Assembly (NCBI GenBank): GCA_024684375.1
Contig: JAIKWZ010000043.1
Location: 1-64,000 of the forward strand
Reading direction: 5' to 3'
Origin: Clostridiales bacterium
GTDB lineage: Bacteria > Bacillota > Clostridia > Christensenellales > Aristaeellaceae
Length of the DNA stretch: 64,000 nucleotides
The first letter of the stretch is position 1. The number at the start of each line of letters is the position of its first letter. A program made the position numbers and the translations under genes. This document shows positions 20,850 to 28,686 of the stretch, one piece after another. Below the pieces are notes generated by a model, which saw only the letters and a program-made list of their open reading frames with translations, did no database searches and was not told the origin of the DNA.

Positions 20850-20855
20850 GCCCGG
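20829..20855 (-). terminator. Terminator after the P-type ATPase gene
   Basis: Stem CCGGGCTT / AAGCCCGG with a 6-nt loop, followed on the minus strand by five T residues. It lies about 160 nt after the ATPase stop and insulates the atp operon. Confidence 0.8.
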
Positions 20856-21012
20856 AATTGATGTTTCGTCTCTAGCCTCCGCTCATCGCCAAACTGTTTT
20901 TTTCGCAGACGCGCGCCGGGTCCTTGCCTTTCCGGAAAACGCACGGCTCCGCGGCTGTACGGGCGGCATGAGCGCCTCCCGTACAGCCAGCAGCACATTT
21001 GAGCATTTCAAA

Positions 21013-22839
21013 TCAGCTTTTCAAAGCCCTCAGCGCGTTCAGAGTCGCGACCAGCAGCATGCCCACGTCCCCTATCACCGCAAGGTACATGGGAATGGTG
21101 ACGAACAGCCCCAGCGCCAGTATCAGGAACTTGACCGCCAGTGAAATGACGATGTTTTCCTTCGCTATCCTGACCGTCCTGCGGGCGATGGAAAGCGCGC
21201 AGGGCAGACGCTTCAGGTCGTCGTCCATTATCACCATGTCGGCAGTCTCTATGGCGGCATCGCTGCCCAGCCCGCCCATGGCCGCACCCACGAACGCCTC
21301 CGCCAGCACTGGCGCGTCGTTTATGCCGTCGCCGGTGTAAAGGGTCCTGCCCTCTTTCGAGATCTCCCTGAGCTTCTCCACCTTGCCTTCGGGCAGCAGC
21401 TGGGCGTGTACCTGATCCAGCCCCGCTGCCCGGGCGACTGCCTCCGCCGCCTCCTGCCTGTCCCCGGAGAGCATGACCGTTTTGTTTATGCCCATGCGCT
21501 TGAGTTCGCTTACTGCCTCTTTGGCGGAGGGCTTTATGTCATCCGCCACCTGTATGCTGCCTATAAACTTTCCGTCCGCCGCCACCAGCACGCTGCTTTC
21601 GGCGGAGGGCACTTCCACGCCCTCGCTCCTCAAAAGCCGCAGACTGCCCGCCAGCACGCGTTTGCCCTCCACCTGCGCCACAACGCCCATGCCGGGCCTT
21701 TCCTCCACAAGGCTGCTGTCGGCGCATTCGTTCGACAGTCCCGCTACCGCCCTGGCAACGGGATGGTTTGAAAAACGCTCCGCTGCCGCCGCCAGGCGCA
21801 CGAGCTCGTTTTCGCTCACGCCCACGGGACTTATCCGGCTCACGCTGAAGCCGCCCGTAGTGAGCGTGCCCGTTTTGTCGAAGGCGCAGACCTGTGCCTG
21901 AGAAAGCTTTTCCAGCTCCGCGCTGCCCTTGATCAGCACGCCCTTCCGGGAAGCCGCTCCGATCCCGCAGAAAAAGGTCAGCGGCACGCTCACCACCAGC
22001 GCGCAGGGGCAGGAAACGGTCAGAAATACCAGCGCCCTGTGCACCCAGGTGGCCCACTCACCCGTGACAAGGGAGGGTATCACGGCCACCAGCACCGCAA
22101 AAGCGAACACGGCAGGGGTATATACCTTTGCGAAACGGCGGATGAAGTTTTCGCTTCTGCTCTTCCGCTCGGCGGCCTCTTTGGTCATGTTCAGTATGCG
22201 TGTCACTGCGCTGTCCGCCCGCGGCGCGATCACCCGCGCCTCCACCCGTCCCGTAAGGTTCACGCAGGATGAGAATATCTCGTCCCCCGCCTTCCTGTCC
22301 CGCGGCAGGCTTTCACCCGTAAGCGATGACGTGTCCACCGTGGTGGCGCCGGAGATTATCTCCGCGTCCAAAGGCACTCTTTCGCCGGGCAGCAGCACTA
22401 TGATCTCGCCCACCTGCACGCTTTCGGCCGGCACGGAGATCTCCTGCCCGTCCCGTATCACCCGCGCCTTATCGGGTCTTAGCTCCGCCAGGGCGGAAAT
22501 GGATTCCCGGCTTTTGTCCACCGCCAGGTCAGCGAACCACTCGCCCAGCCGGTACAAAAGCATCACCGCCACCGCCTCGGGGAACTCGCCCAGTATCAGC
22601 GCGCCGACCGTCGCCGCGCTCATAAGCGTTTCCTCGGTGAAGAACTCGCCCTCTTTAGCCTCCTTCACCATTCCAAACAGCACTTCCCGGGCGGCGAATA
22701 TGTATAATGCGATAAAAACCACCGCCCGGACGGCGCCCGTTATCGGCGCGATCCAAGCCAACAGCAGCAGCGCCGCTCCGATAAGGATCTCATACAGTTC
22801 ATTTTTTTGCTCTTTTTCCAGATCATTCAGCAGCTTCAT
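21013..22839 (-). CDS. Zinc/cadmium-exporting P1B-type ATPase
   Basis: Encodes 608 residues. P1B features in order: the TGES actuator motif (TGES at ~174-177), the membrane metal site C277-P278-C279, the phosphorylation site D321-K-T-G-T, the HP motif in FSNHPVARA and the hinge GDGINDAPVLA. The CPC with downstream context fits Zn/Cd/Pb/Co export (ZntA/CadA group). There is no N-terminal heavy-metal-associated domain, so the protein is at the short end of the family. The start lies inside the 3' end of the ArsR gene, so the two are co-transcribed and coupled. The neighbour repressor supports the metal assignment. Confidence 0.93.
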   Translation of the reverse strand: MKLLNDLEKEQKNELYEILIGAALLLLAWIAPITGAVRAVVFIALYIFAAREVLFGMVKEAKEGEFFTEETLMSAATVGALILGEFPEAVAVMLLYRLGEWFADLAVDKSRESISALAELRPDKARVIRDGQEISVPAESVQVGEIIVLLPGERVPLDAEIISGATTVDTSSLTGESLPRDRKAGDEIFSSCVNLTGRVEARVIAPRADSAVTRILNMTKEAAERKSRSENFIRRFAKVYTPAVFAFAVLVAVIPSLVTGEWATWVHRALVFLTVSCPCALVVSVPLTFFCGIGAASRKGVLIKGSAELEKLSQAQVCAFDKTGTLTTGGFSVSRISPVGVSENELVRLAAAAERFSNHPVARAVAGLSNECADSSLVEERPGMGVVAQVEGKRVLAGSLRLLRSEGVEVPSAESSVLVAADGKFIGSIQVADDIKPSAKEAVSELKRMGINKTVMLSGDRQEAAEAVARAAGLDQVHAQLLPEGKVEKLREISKEGRTLYTGDGINDAPVLAEAFVGAAMGGLGSDAAIETADMVIMDDDLKRLPCALSIARRTVRIAKENIVISLAVKFLILALGLFVTIPMYLAVIGDVGMLLVATLNALRALKS

Positions 22840-23173
22840 TTTCCGTCTCCTCCGTCACGTGCTCCCAACCCTGGGTGATAATGCTGAAAACATGCCTGTC
22901 CGCCAGAGAGTAGTATATCGTCTTGCCTTCCCGCCGGTTTTTCACCAACCGGTGCTGCTTGAGCACCTTGAGCTGATGGCTCACCGCCGACTGGTCCATT
23001 TCAAGATACTCCCCTATCGCGCACACGCACATTTCCCCTGCGCTCAGCGCGTAAAGTATCCTGACCCTCGTGGGATCGCCGAACACCTTGAACAGCCCCG
23101 CCAGCGAAAGTATGTTCCCCTCGTCCGGCGCGTGGGCACGCATCTTTTCCAGCAGTGCGCTGTGGTCGTGCAT
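22823..23173 (-). CDS. ArsR/SmtB-family metal-sensing repressor
   Basis: Encodes 116 residues with a winged helix-turn-helix (MDQSAVSHQLKVLKQHRLV). Two metal sites are visible: C49-V-C51 in the position of the CadC/SmtB alpha-3 site, and D92-x-H94-x10-H105-x2-E108, the alpha-5 zinc site of SmtB. Metal binding is expected to release it from the operator and switch on the adjoining ATPase. A longer ORF starts at 23191, but GGAGG 7 nt before the ATG at 23173 decides the start. The gene is autoregulated through two overlapping operators covering its own leader. Confidence 0.94.
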   Translation of the reverse strand: MHDHSALLEKMRAHAPDEGNILSLAGLFKVFGDPTRVRILYALSAGEMCVCAIGEYLEMDQSAVSHQLKVLKQHRLVKNRREGKTIYYSLADRHVFSIITQGWEHVTEETENEAAE

Positions 23174-23209
23174 ATATGAACCTCCATTCATATGAATGAT
23201 TGTTCATAT
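23174..23209. promoter_or_regulatory. Two overlapping perfect ArsR-type operators
   Basis: ATATGAA-6-TTCATAT occurs twice, at 23174-23193 and 23190-23209, sharing the four bases ATAT. The first copy covers the ribosome binding site of the repressor gene; the second abuts its -10 box. This is the 12-2-12-like palindrome expected of SmtB/CzrA repressors. Confidence 0.88.
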
Positions 23210-23236
23210 TATATCCTTGCTCCCGCCTTGTGTCAA
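23208..23236 (-). promoter_or_regulatory. Consensus promoter of the metal-efflux operon
   Basis: Minus strand TTGACA (23236-23231), 17-bp spacer, TATAAT (23213-23208): a full match to the sigma-A consensus, fitting a strong promoter held off by a repressor. Confidence 0.9.
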
Positions 23237-23312
23237 TACGGAAATTTCTTTTTTTCGTTGCTTTTCGATTTTTTTGATGGTACAATGACCCACATCACCC
23301 TGGAGGTACGAT

Positions 23313-24236
23313 ATGAAAGACTATTTGAATGAGATCGATTCCCGCTTCCCCTTGCGCTGCACTCCGGAGCAGAAGGAAGCTTTCCGCGCTTACGCGGTGA
23401 CTGAGGCCCAAGCGGCAGGCTGGCCCGTCGGGACCGTACGCGAGGCCGGCGCGCACGACAACGTGATAATCGGCGACCCGGAGACGGCGAAGACCGTGTT
23501 TACCGCCCATTACGACACCCCCCGCCGCGCGCTCTTCCCCAACCTGATGCTGCCCACCAACAAGCCTCTCAAATACCTGTACATCGCGGCCATTATCCTG
23601 CCGATGCTGGCGATAGCTATACTTGCGGGAGTCGCCGCAAGGAAGCTCACGGGGCTGGAGGGCGTTGCGGGCCGGATGCTGTATATTGGCGTGTACCTGC
23701 TTGTCTACGTCGCGCTGGCGATGCTGTTCATACGCGGCCCCGTGAACAAACGCAACAAAAACGACAACACTTCCGGCACCGCGGCGGTGCTGGCGCTGGC
23801 AAACAAAATGGCAGGGGACAAAAACGTCGCGTTCATCCTTTTTGACAACGAGGAAAAGGGCAAAAAAGGCTCCAGGGCGTACGCCGCCGCGCATCCCGGC
23901 GTAAAACAAAACACGCTTATAGTCAATATGGACTGCGTGGGCAACGGCGACACGTTCATCGCCGGCGCGTCCGCTTCCGCCCTTAGCGATCCCCGCTTTT
24001 CTGCCCTAAAGACCGCGCTGGAAAACGCCGGCGGCAAACTGTGCCCCGCCTCCAAAGCGAACATGAACAGCGACCACAAAAGCTTCGACAAGAGCGTTGG
24101 CATAGCCGCATGCCTGTACAAAAAAGGCGTGGGATACTACACTCCCCGCATCCACACCAAACGCGACACCGTCGCCTCGCCCGAAAATATCGAAAAGCTC
24201 ACAAACGCGCTCAGGGAGTTCGCGCAGGAAGCTTAG
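23313..24236 (+). CDS. M28-family zinc aminopeptidase-like protein with two internal membrane helices
   Basis: Encodes 307 residues. Zinc-ligand motifs of the M28 family are visible: H66-Y-D68, D151 in NDNTSG, E180-E181, D207 in NMDCVG and a His in RIHTKRD near residue 284. Between the first and second ligands, two hydrophobic segments (about 87-108 and 122-141) replace the usual loop, so the enzyme is probably membrane-anchored. M28 enzymes remove N-terminal amino acids or process short peptides; the substrate is unknown. TGGAGG lies 8 nt before the ATG. The gene diverges from the metal-efflux operon. Confidence 0.85.
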   Translation: MKDYLNEIDSRFPLRCTPEQKEAFRAYAVTEAQAAGWPVGTVREAGAHDNVIIGDPETAKTVFTAHYDTPRRALFPNLMLPTNKPLKYLYIAAIILPMLAIAILAGVAARKLTGLEGVAGRMLYIGVYLLVYVALAMLFIRGPVNKRNKNDNTSGTAAVLALANKMAGDKNVAFILFDNEEKGKKGSRAYAAAHPGVKQNTLIVNMDCVGNGDTFIAGASASALSDPRFSALKTALENAGGKLCPASKANMNSDHKSFDKSVGIAACLYKKGVGYYTPRIHTKRDTVASPENIEKLTNALREFAQEA

Positions 24237-24314
24237 CGCATGAAAAACTATCTCGCAGCATGCTCCGCAAGCAAGCTACTTTGAGGGATCGATCATGATC
24301 CGAACGGATATGAG

Positions 24315-24347
24315 ACCGGCGCGGCCATCGAGGTCACGCCGGTTTTG
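24315..24347 (+). terminator. Possible terminator after the M28 peptidase gene
   Basis: ACCGGCG and CGCCGGT form a short stem around a 15-nt loop and are followed by TTTTG, about 80 nt after the stop codon. Modest strength. Confidence 0.45.
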
Positions 24348-24481
24348 TCATTTGAATTCCGTGGGACTTGGTCCTATGCCCGCTGGACCTGAGGCTAAGG
24401 GAAGACCGCCCCGGCAAACCGAGGTCTGCCGCGCCTGCCTGCTCAGATCCGATTTTGCGGTTTATCCTTACAATACAGTCC

Positions 24482-24976
24482 CTAACTCTTTTTATGCTTT
24501 AGAGCATGAACGATCTGCAAGCCGTCGCTTTCAAATCCTCTGCATACGACTCTGTATCGCATTGGAATGGCGGTAAACAAGAATTGAAAGAAGTTGAAAA
24601 ACAGAAGAAATCTTGATGACGGGAACAGTATTTCATAGAGGCTGCTTTCGGGCTGAGCAAACCTGAAAATGCAGAAACGAATGATCCCAAACAGGACGGT
24701 CAGCATTAAAGAAACCAAGGGCCCGCCTGCAAACATAATTATCTTTTCTTTATTCGATCTTGTTTCTTCCCCTGGAACGAAATAAAGACCGCCTACAGGG
24801 ATCAAACGGAAGACATATTTGGGAGTACTGATCATCTTAGGGCCGGATCCCGCAATGACCTTCCATCCCGCTTTTCCTCCGGAGATCCGATACCCTGCTG
24901 CATGGCCCAGTTCATGGAGCAGTACAGACAAGAGACAAAGAAGCCAGACAAGAAGGATTTTTGCAAAGTAATACAT
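24482..24976 (-). CDS. M50-family membrane metalloprotease-like protein
   Basis: Encodes 164 residues with several membrane helices. HELGH near residue 21 in the first helix is the zinc-binding HExxH of site-2 proteases. FNFFQFLFTAIPM and a later SDGLQ resemble the distal NPxxxxPxDG-type ligand region. Such small M50 proteins cleave membrane substrates or are of unknown role. GGGAGG precedes the ATG. It lies 52 nt after the DMT permease gene on the same strand, so they may be co-transcribed. Confidence 0.75.
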   Translation of the reverse strand: MYYFAKILLVWLLCLLSVLLHELGHAAGYRISGGKAGWKVIAGSGPKMISTPKYVFRLIPVGGLYFVPGEETRSNKEKIIMFAGGPLVSLMLTVLFGIIRFCIFRFAQPESSLYEILFPSSRFLLFFNFFQFLFTAIPMRYRVVCRGFESDGLQIVHALKHKKS

Positions 24977-25028
24977 TGGACAATTCCTCCCGGACAGTCT
25001 TTTCGTATGCGGCTGCCTCTAAGCGGCG

Positions 25029-26282
25029 TCAGGCCTCCCCGATACCTTCCGCGATCCCCATAAGCACGATGCCGATTATGACCGCGATAACGCACAGGTA
25101 CTGGCTGAGTTTCAGCTTTTCCTTCACGAACACTCGGCTCAGGATCACGCTCACGATGCAGTAGCTGGCCACCACGGGCGCGGCGATGACAGGCTTTTCC
25201 GCCATGGCGAACACGTAGAAGAACTGGCCGCACTCCTCGCAAAGGGCGGCGATGCCTTTGTACTTCTCGCTTTTGGCAAAGGGGTTGTACGCCTTTTTCG
25301 TTTTGATCAGCATGTACACCCATGCCGCTATGCCCGCCAACAGGAAGGTGAGGCCGTAGAGTATCAACACGTCTATCTCGCTCACGCCCAGGCCCGTGCT
25401 CTCGTCAAGTATGATGCCGTCCGCTGCGGTTCCGATGGTGTCGAAAATACAGTAAAGTATCGGGAAGATCAGCGCCAGCGCGCCGTAGCGCAGCCGCCTG
25501 TCCTCTGTTTTGAGCTCGCGGCCGTTTACGCGGTTCTCGACCACCGCCAGCGCGAGCATGCCCGCCGCCACGAAGATGACGCCTATCACGTTAAGAGGGC
25601 TGAACTCGTCCATATGGTCGCCCAGAGTGCCGCGCACGGAGAAGAATACCAGCATCGCCACGGCGGAAAACGCGCCCGAGGCGTTCTGTACGGGAGACAC
25701 TATCGAAAGCTCCAGGTACCTGAGTCCCGCGTAGCCGATCACCATGGAGATGATGTAGCACAGTGAGGCGGGCGTGTACTTGACCGCGGAGGAAACGAAG
25801 TCGCTTAAGCTTGCCCCGGGCCTGTAGAACACATAAGTACCGTCGGGGTCAAGCGTCAGGGTCTTGAGCAGGCCTTCGCCCCTGATCTCGTACGCCTCGC
25901 CCTTTTCGAGGGCGGCGCTTATTTCGTCCAGATCCGGATAGAACTCACCGTTCGCTTTTTCATCCGTAAGGCAGGTATAAGAAAGCAGGTATTCCCCGTC
26001 CTCGTCCGTCTGACCGGAAAACAGGCAGCCTTCGGCGGATGTGAGATGCAGGCCTCCTTCCTCAAGCACATATGTGCCCGTCTCGGTGACCGCCTTTCTG
26101 CCGGGGGCGAAGCTCTCGGAAAACGGCAGCAGGATCAGGGCGCATACGCCCATGACCAGACCGACCCAGACGGCGATCTTCAGGTGAGAGTAACGGTCGT
26201 TCTCATCTGAACCCATTTTATAGAAAAGATCTGCGAAGCCCCAGCCCAGCAGGCAGAGCAGCGCGAACGCGAACCAGGACAT
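25029..26282 (-). CDS. DMT/EamA-superfamily permease with a ~115-residue insert
   Basis: Encodes 417 residues with about ten predicted membrane helices, the DMT superfamily layout. After the second helix, residues 56-170 form a polar region rich in Asp, Glu, Gly and Tyr with beta-like repeats (GTYVLEEGG, GEYLLSYT, GTYVFYRPG), presumably outside the membrane. Ordinary EamA proteins have about 300 residues and no such domain. EamA permeases export or exchange metabolites; the substrate here is unknown. GGAGG precedes the ATG. Confidence 0.8.
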   Translation of the reverse strand: MSWFAFALLCLLGWGFADLFYKMGSDENDRYSHLKIAVWVGLVMGVCALILLPFSESFAPGRKAVTETGTYVLEEGGLHLTSAEGCLFSGQTDEDGEYLLSYTCLTDEKANGEFYPDLDEISAALEKGEAYEIRGEGLLKTLTLDPDGTYVFYRPGASLSDFVSSAVKYTPASLCYIISMVIGYAGLRYLELSIVSPVQNASGAFSAVAMLVFFSVRGTLGDHMDEFSPLNVIGVIFVAAGMLALAVVENRVNGRELKTEDRRLRYGALALIFPILYCIFDTIGTAADGIILDESTGLGVSEIDVLILYGLTFLLAGIAAWVYMLIKTKKAYNPFAKSEKYKGIAALCEECGQFFYVFAMAEKPVIAAPVVASYCIVSVILSRVFVKEKLKLSQYLCVIAVIIGIVLMGIAEGIGEA

Positions 26283-26391
26283 TTATCGTTTCCTCCGGAG
26301 CGAAAATATGGTGGAGATTATATCACAGCCTCGTGAAAAAGTAAAGCGGGAAACGCGTCCGCACGGCAGCGTCCGCTTGCAGCCCGCTCTA

Positions 26392-26421
26392 TTGACTATC
26401 CCTCCGCGTATTGAGTATAAT
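26392..26421 (+). promoter_or_regulatory. Promoter of the flavodiiron/superoxide reductase operon
   Basis: TTGACT (26392-26397), 18-bp spacer, TATAAT (26416-26421). Confidence 0.8.
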
Positions 26422-26457
26422 GATACCGTAACAAAGACTTGAGGGAGGAATATCAAA

Positions 26458-28239
26458 ATGGCCATCACCTACGTTGGCGTAAACGACCATAAAATCGACC
26501 TGTTCGAGGGCCAGTACCGGGTCCCCAACGGCATGAGCTACAATTCCTGGGCGATAATCGGCGGCAAGGTCGCCGTCACCGACACGGTGGACCGCCGCTT
26601 CACCCACGAGTGGCTTGACAATATCGACAAGGCGCTGTCCGGCCGCAAACCCGACTATCTGGTGATCCACCACATGGAGCCCGACCATTCCGCCAACATC
26701 AACGCCTTCATGCAGACTTACCCGGAGTGCACGATAGTGTCCAGCCAGAAGGCCTTTACCATGATGAAGCAGTTTTACGGGGACGACTTCGAGTCCCGCC
26801 GCCTTGTGGTCAAGGAAGGCGACACGCTGGACCTGGACGGCTACTCCCTTTCCTTCATCGCGGCGCCCATGGTGCACTGGCCCGAGGTGCTCATGAGCTA
26901 CGAAAGCACGGAAAAGATACTCTTTTCCGCCGACGGCTTCGGCTCATTCGGCGCGCGCGACGTTTCCGAGAACATGTGGCCGGACGAGGCAAGGCGCTAC
27001 TATATAGGCATCGTGGGCAAGTACGGCGCCCAGGTGCAGGCGGTGCTAAAAAAGGCGGCCGGACTGGAAATAAACCGAATTTGCCCCCTGCACGGGCAGG
27101 AGCTGACTGAAAACCTCGGCTATTACCTTGACCTGTACGCCACCTGGTCGTCTTACGGAGTAGAGAAAGCGGGCGTGGCGGTATTCTACACCTCCGTGTA
27201 CGGCAACACCAAAAAGGCGGCGGAGACGCTCTCTGACAGCCTGAAAACCAAAGGCTGCCCGGATGTGAGCCTGATGGACCTGGCCAGAAGCGACATGAGC
27301 GAAGCGGTGAGCCGCGCCTTCGCCTTCGGAAGGATCGTGCTGGCCACCACCACCTACAACGCGGACATATTCCCCTTCATGCGCCAGTTCGTGGAGGCGC
27401 TGAGGGAGCGGAATTTCCAGAACCGCACGGTAGGCCTGATCGAAAACGGCTCATGGGCACCCCAGGCGGCAAAGGTGATAAAGGGCATGCTCGCGGAGTG
27501 CAAAAACCTGACGCTCCTGGAGCCCGCCGTAAGACTCGCCGGCGCGCTGGATGATATAAGCAAGACCCAGTTGGAGGCGCTCTCCGATGAGCTGTGCCGG
27601 GACTATCTGGCCCAGAGCGACAAGACCGCCAACAAAAACGACATGACCGCGCTGTTCAAGATCGGCTACGGCCTGTACGTTGTAACATCCAGCGACGGCA
27701 AAAAGGACAACGGCCTGATAGTGAACACAGTCACCCAGGTGACCAACACTCCCAATCGCATCGCCGTGTGCATAAACAAGCAGAACTATTCCCACCACAT
27801 TATCAGGCAAACGGGCGTGATGAACGTGAACTGTCTATCCACCGAGGCGCCTTTCAGCGTGTTCGAGGCTTTCGGCTTCCGCTCCGGCAGGACGGTGAAC
27901 AAGTTTGAGGGCACGGACGTGTTAAGGAGCGACAACGGCCTTGTGTTCCTGCCCCGCTACATAAACGCCTTCATGAGCCTGAAGGTGGAGCAGTACGTGG
28001 ACCTGGACACCCACGGCATGTTCATCTGCCAGGTCACCGAGGCGCGCGTGCTTTCCGACAAGCCCACCATGACCTACACCTACTACCAGGAAAATGTTAA
28101 GCCCAAGCCTGCCACAGAAGGCAAGAAGGGTTTCGTGTGCACAGTGTGCGGCTACGTGTACGAGGGCGACACCCTTCCCGAAGACTTCATCTGCCCCCTG
28201 TGCAAGCACCCAGCCAGCGACTTTGAACCCATCAAATAG
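26458..28239 (+). CDS. Multidomain flavodiiron protein with flavin reductase and rubredoxin domains
   Basis: Encodes 593 residues. Domains in order: a metallo-beta-lactamase diiron domain (1-250) with H72-x-E74-x-D76-H77 and downstream ligands in APMVHWPE, SADGFG and CPLHG; a flavodoxin domain (~255-390, FYTSVYGNTKKAAE); a flavin-reductase-like domain (~400-545); and a C-terminal rubredoxin (CTVCGY and CPLCKH). Flavodiiron proteins reduce O2 to water or NO to N2O in the cytosol, and the extra domains would let one chain take electrons from NAD(P)H or rubredoxin partners. GGGAGG precedes the ATG. The superoxide reductase gene follows directly. Confidence 0.95.
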   Translation: MAITYVGVNDHKIDLFEGQYRVPNGMSYNSWAIIGGKVAVTDTVDRRFTHEWLDNIDKALSGRKPDYLVIHHMEPDHSANINAFMQTYPECTIVSSQKAFTMMKQFYGDDFESRRLVVKEGDTLDLDGYSLSFIAAPMVHWPEVLMSYESTEKILFSADGFGSFGARDVSENMWPDEARRYYIGIVGKYGAQVQAVLKKAAGLEINRICPLHGQELTENLGYYLDLYATWSSYGVEKAGVAVFYTSVYGNTKKAAETLSDSLKTKGCPDVSLMDLARSDMSEAVSRAFAFGRIVLATTTYNADIFPFMRQFVEALRERNFQNRTVGLIENGSWAPQAAKVIKGMLAECKNLTLLEPAVRLAGALDDISKTQLEALSDELCRDYLAQSDKTANKNDMTALFKIGYGLYVVTSSDGKKDNGLIVNTVTQVTNTPNRIAVCINKQNYSHHIIRQTGVMNVNCLSTEAPFSVFEAFGFRSGRTVNKFEGTDVLRSDNGLVFLPRYINAFMSLKVEQYVDLDTHGMFICQVTEARVLSDKPTMTYTYYQENVKPKPATEGKKGFVCTVCGYVYEGDTLPEDFICPLCKHPASDFEPIK

Positions 28240-28250
28240 GAGGTATGTTT

Positions 28251-28625
28251 ATGGAGATCAAGATCTACAGATGCACAAAATGCGGCCAGATGGTCGCCGC
28301 CGTCAAAAAGAAGGGCTGCGACATAATGTGCTGCGGCCAGCCCATGGAGCAGCTCGTCCCCAACACCCAGGATGCCGCGCAGGAAAAGCATGTGCCCGTG
28401 TTTGAGGTGAAGGACGGCATCGTCTCCGTCAAGGTGGGCAGCGCCGCACATCCCATGACGGAAGCGCATTACATCGAGTGGATACTTTTAAGGACCGACA
28501 GGGGCAACCAGAGGAAGCCGCTTTCCCCCACGGACGCTCCGGAAGCGCAGTTCGCGCTGCTGCCGGGCGAAAAAGTCGAAAACGTATACGCCTACTGCAA
28601 CCTCCACGGACTGTGGATGGCGTAA
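28251..28625 (+). CDS. dfx: Desulfoferrodoxin (class I superoxide reductase)
   Basis: Encodes 124 residues. The N-terminal desulforedoxin centre has C8, C11, C27 and C28; the catalytic Fe(His4Cys) centre has H47, H67, H73, C116 and H119, with the catalytic lysine in EKHVP. It reduces superoxide to hydrogen peroxide without making O2. An ATG at 28245 sits only 1 nt after AGGAGG, so the ATG at 28251 (7-nt spacing) is taken. It is co-transcribed with the flavodiiron protein, 11 nt downstream. Confidence 0.96.
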   Translation: MEIKIYRCTKCGQMVAAVKKKGCDIMCCGQPMEQLVPNTQDAAQEKHVPVFEVKDGIVSVKVGSAAHPMTEAHYIEWILLRTDRGNQRKPLSPTDAPEAQFALLPGEKVENVYAYCNLHGLWMA

Positions 28626-28636
28626 GCAAGCCAAAC

Positions 28637-28674
28637 AAACGGGGGGCGCTGCCGACGCAGCGTCCCCCCGTTTA
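28637..28674. terminator. Bidirectional terminator between dfx and the HypB-Cdd gene
   Basis: AAACGGGGGGCGCTGC pairs with GCAGCGTCCCCCCGTTT around a 4-nt loop. It lies between the convergent 3' ends and can serve both. Confidence 0.88.
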
Positions 28675-28686
28675 AACATATAAGGA

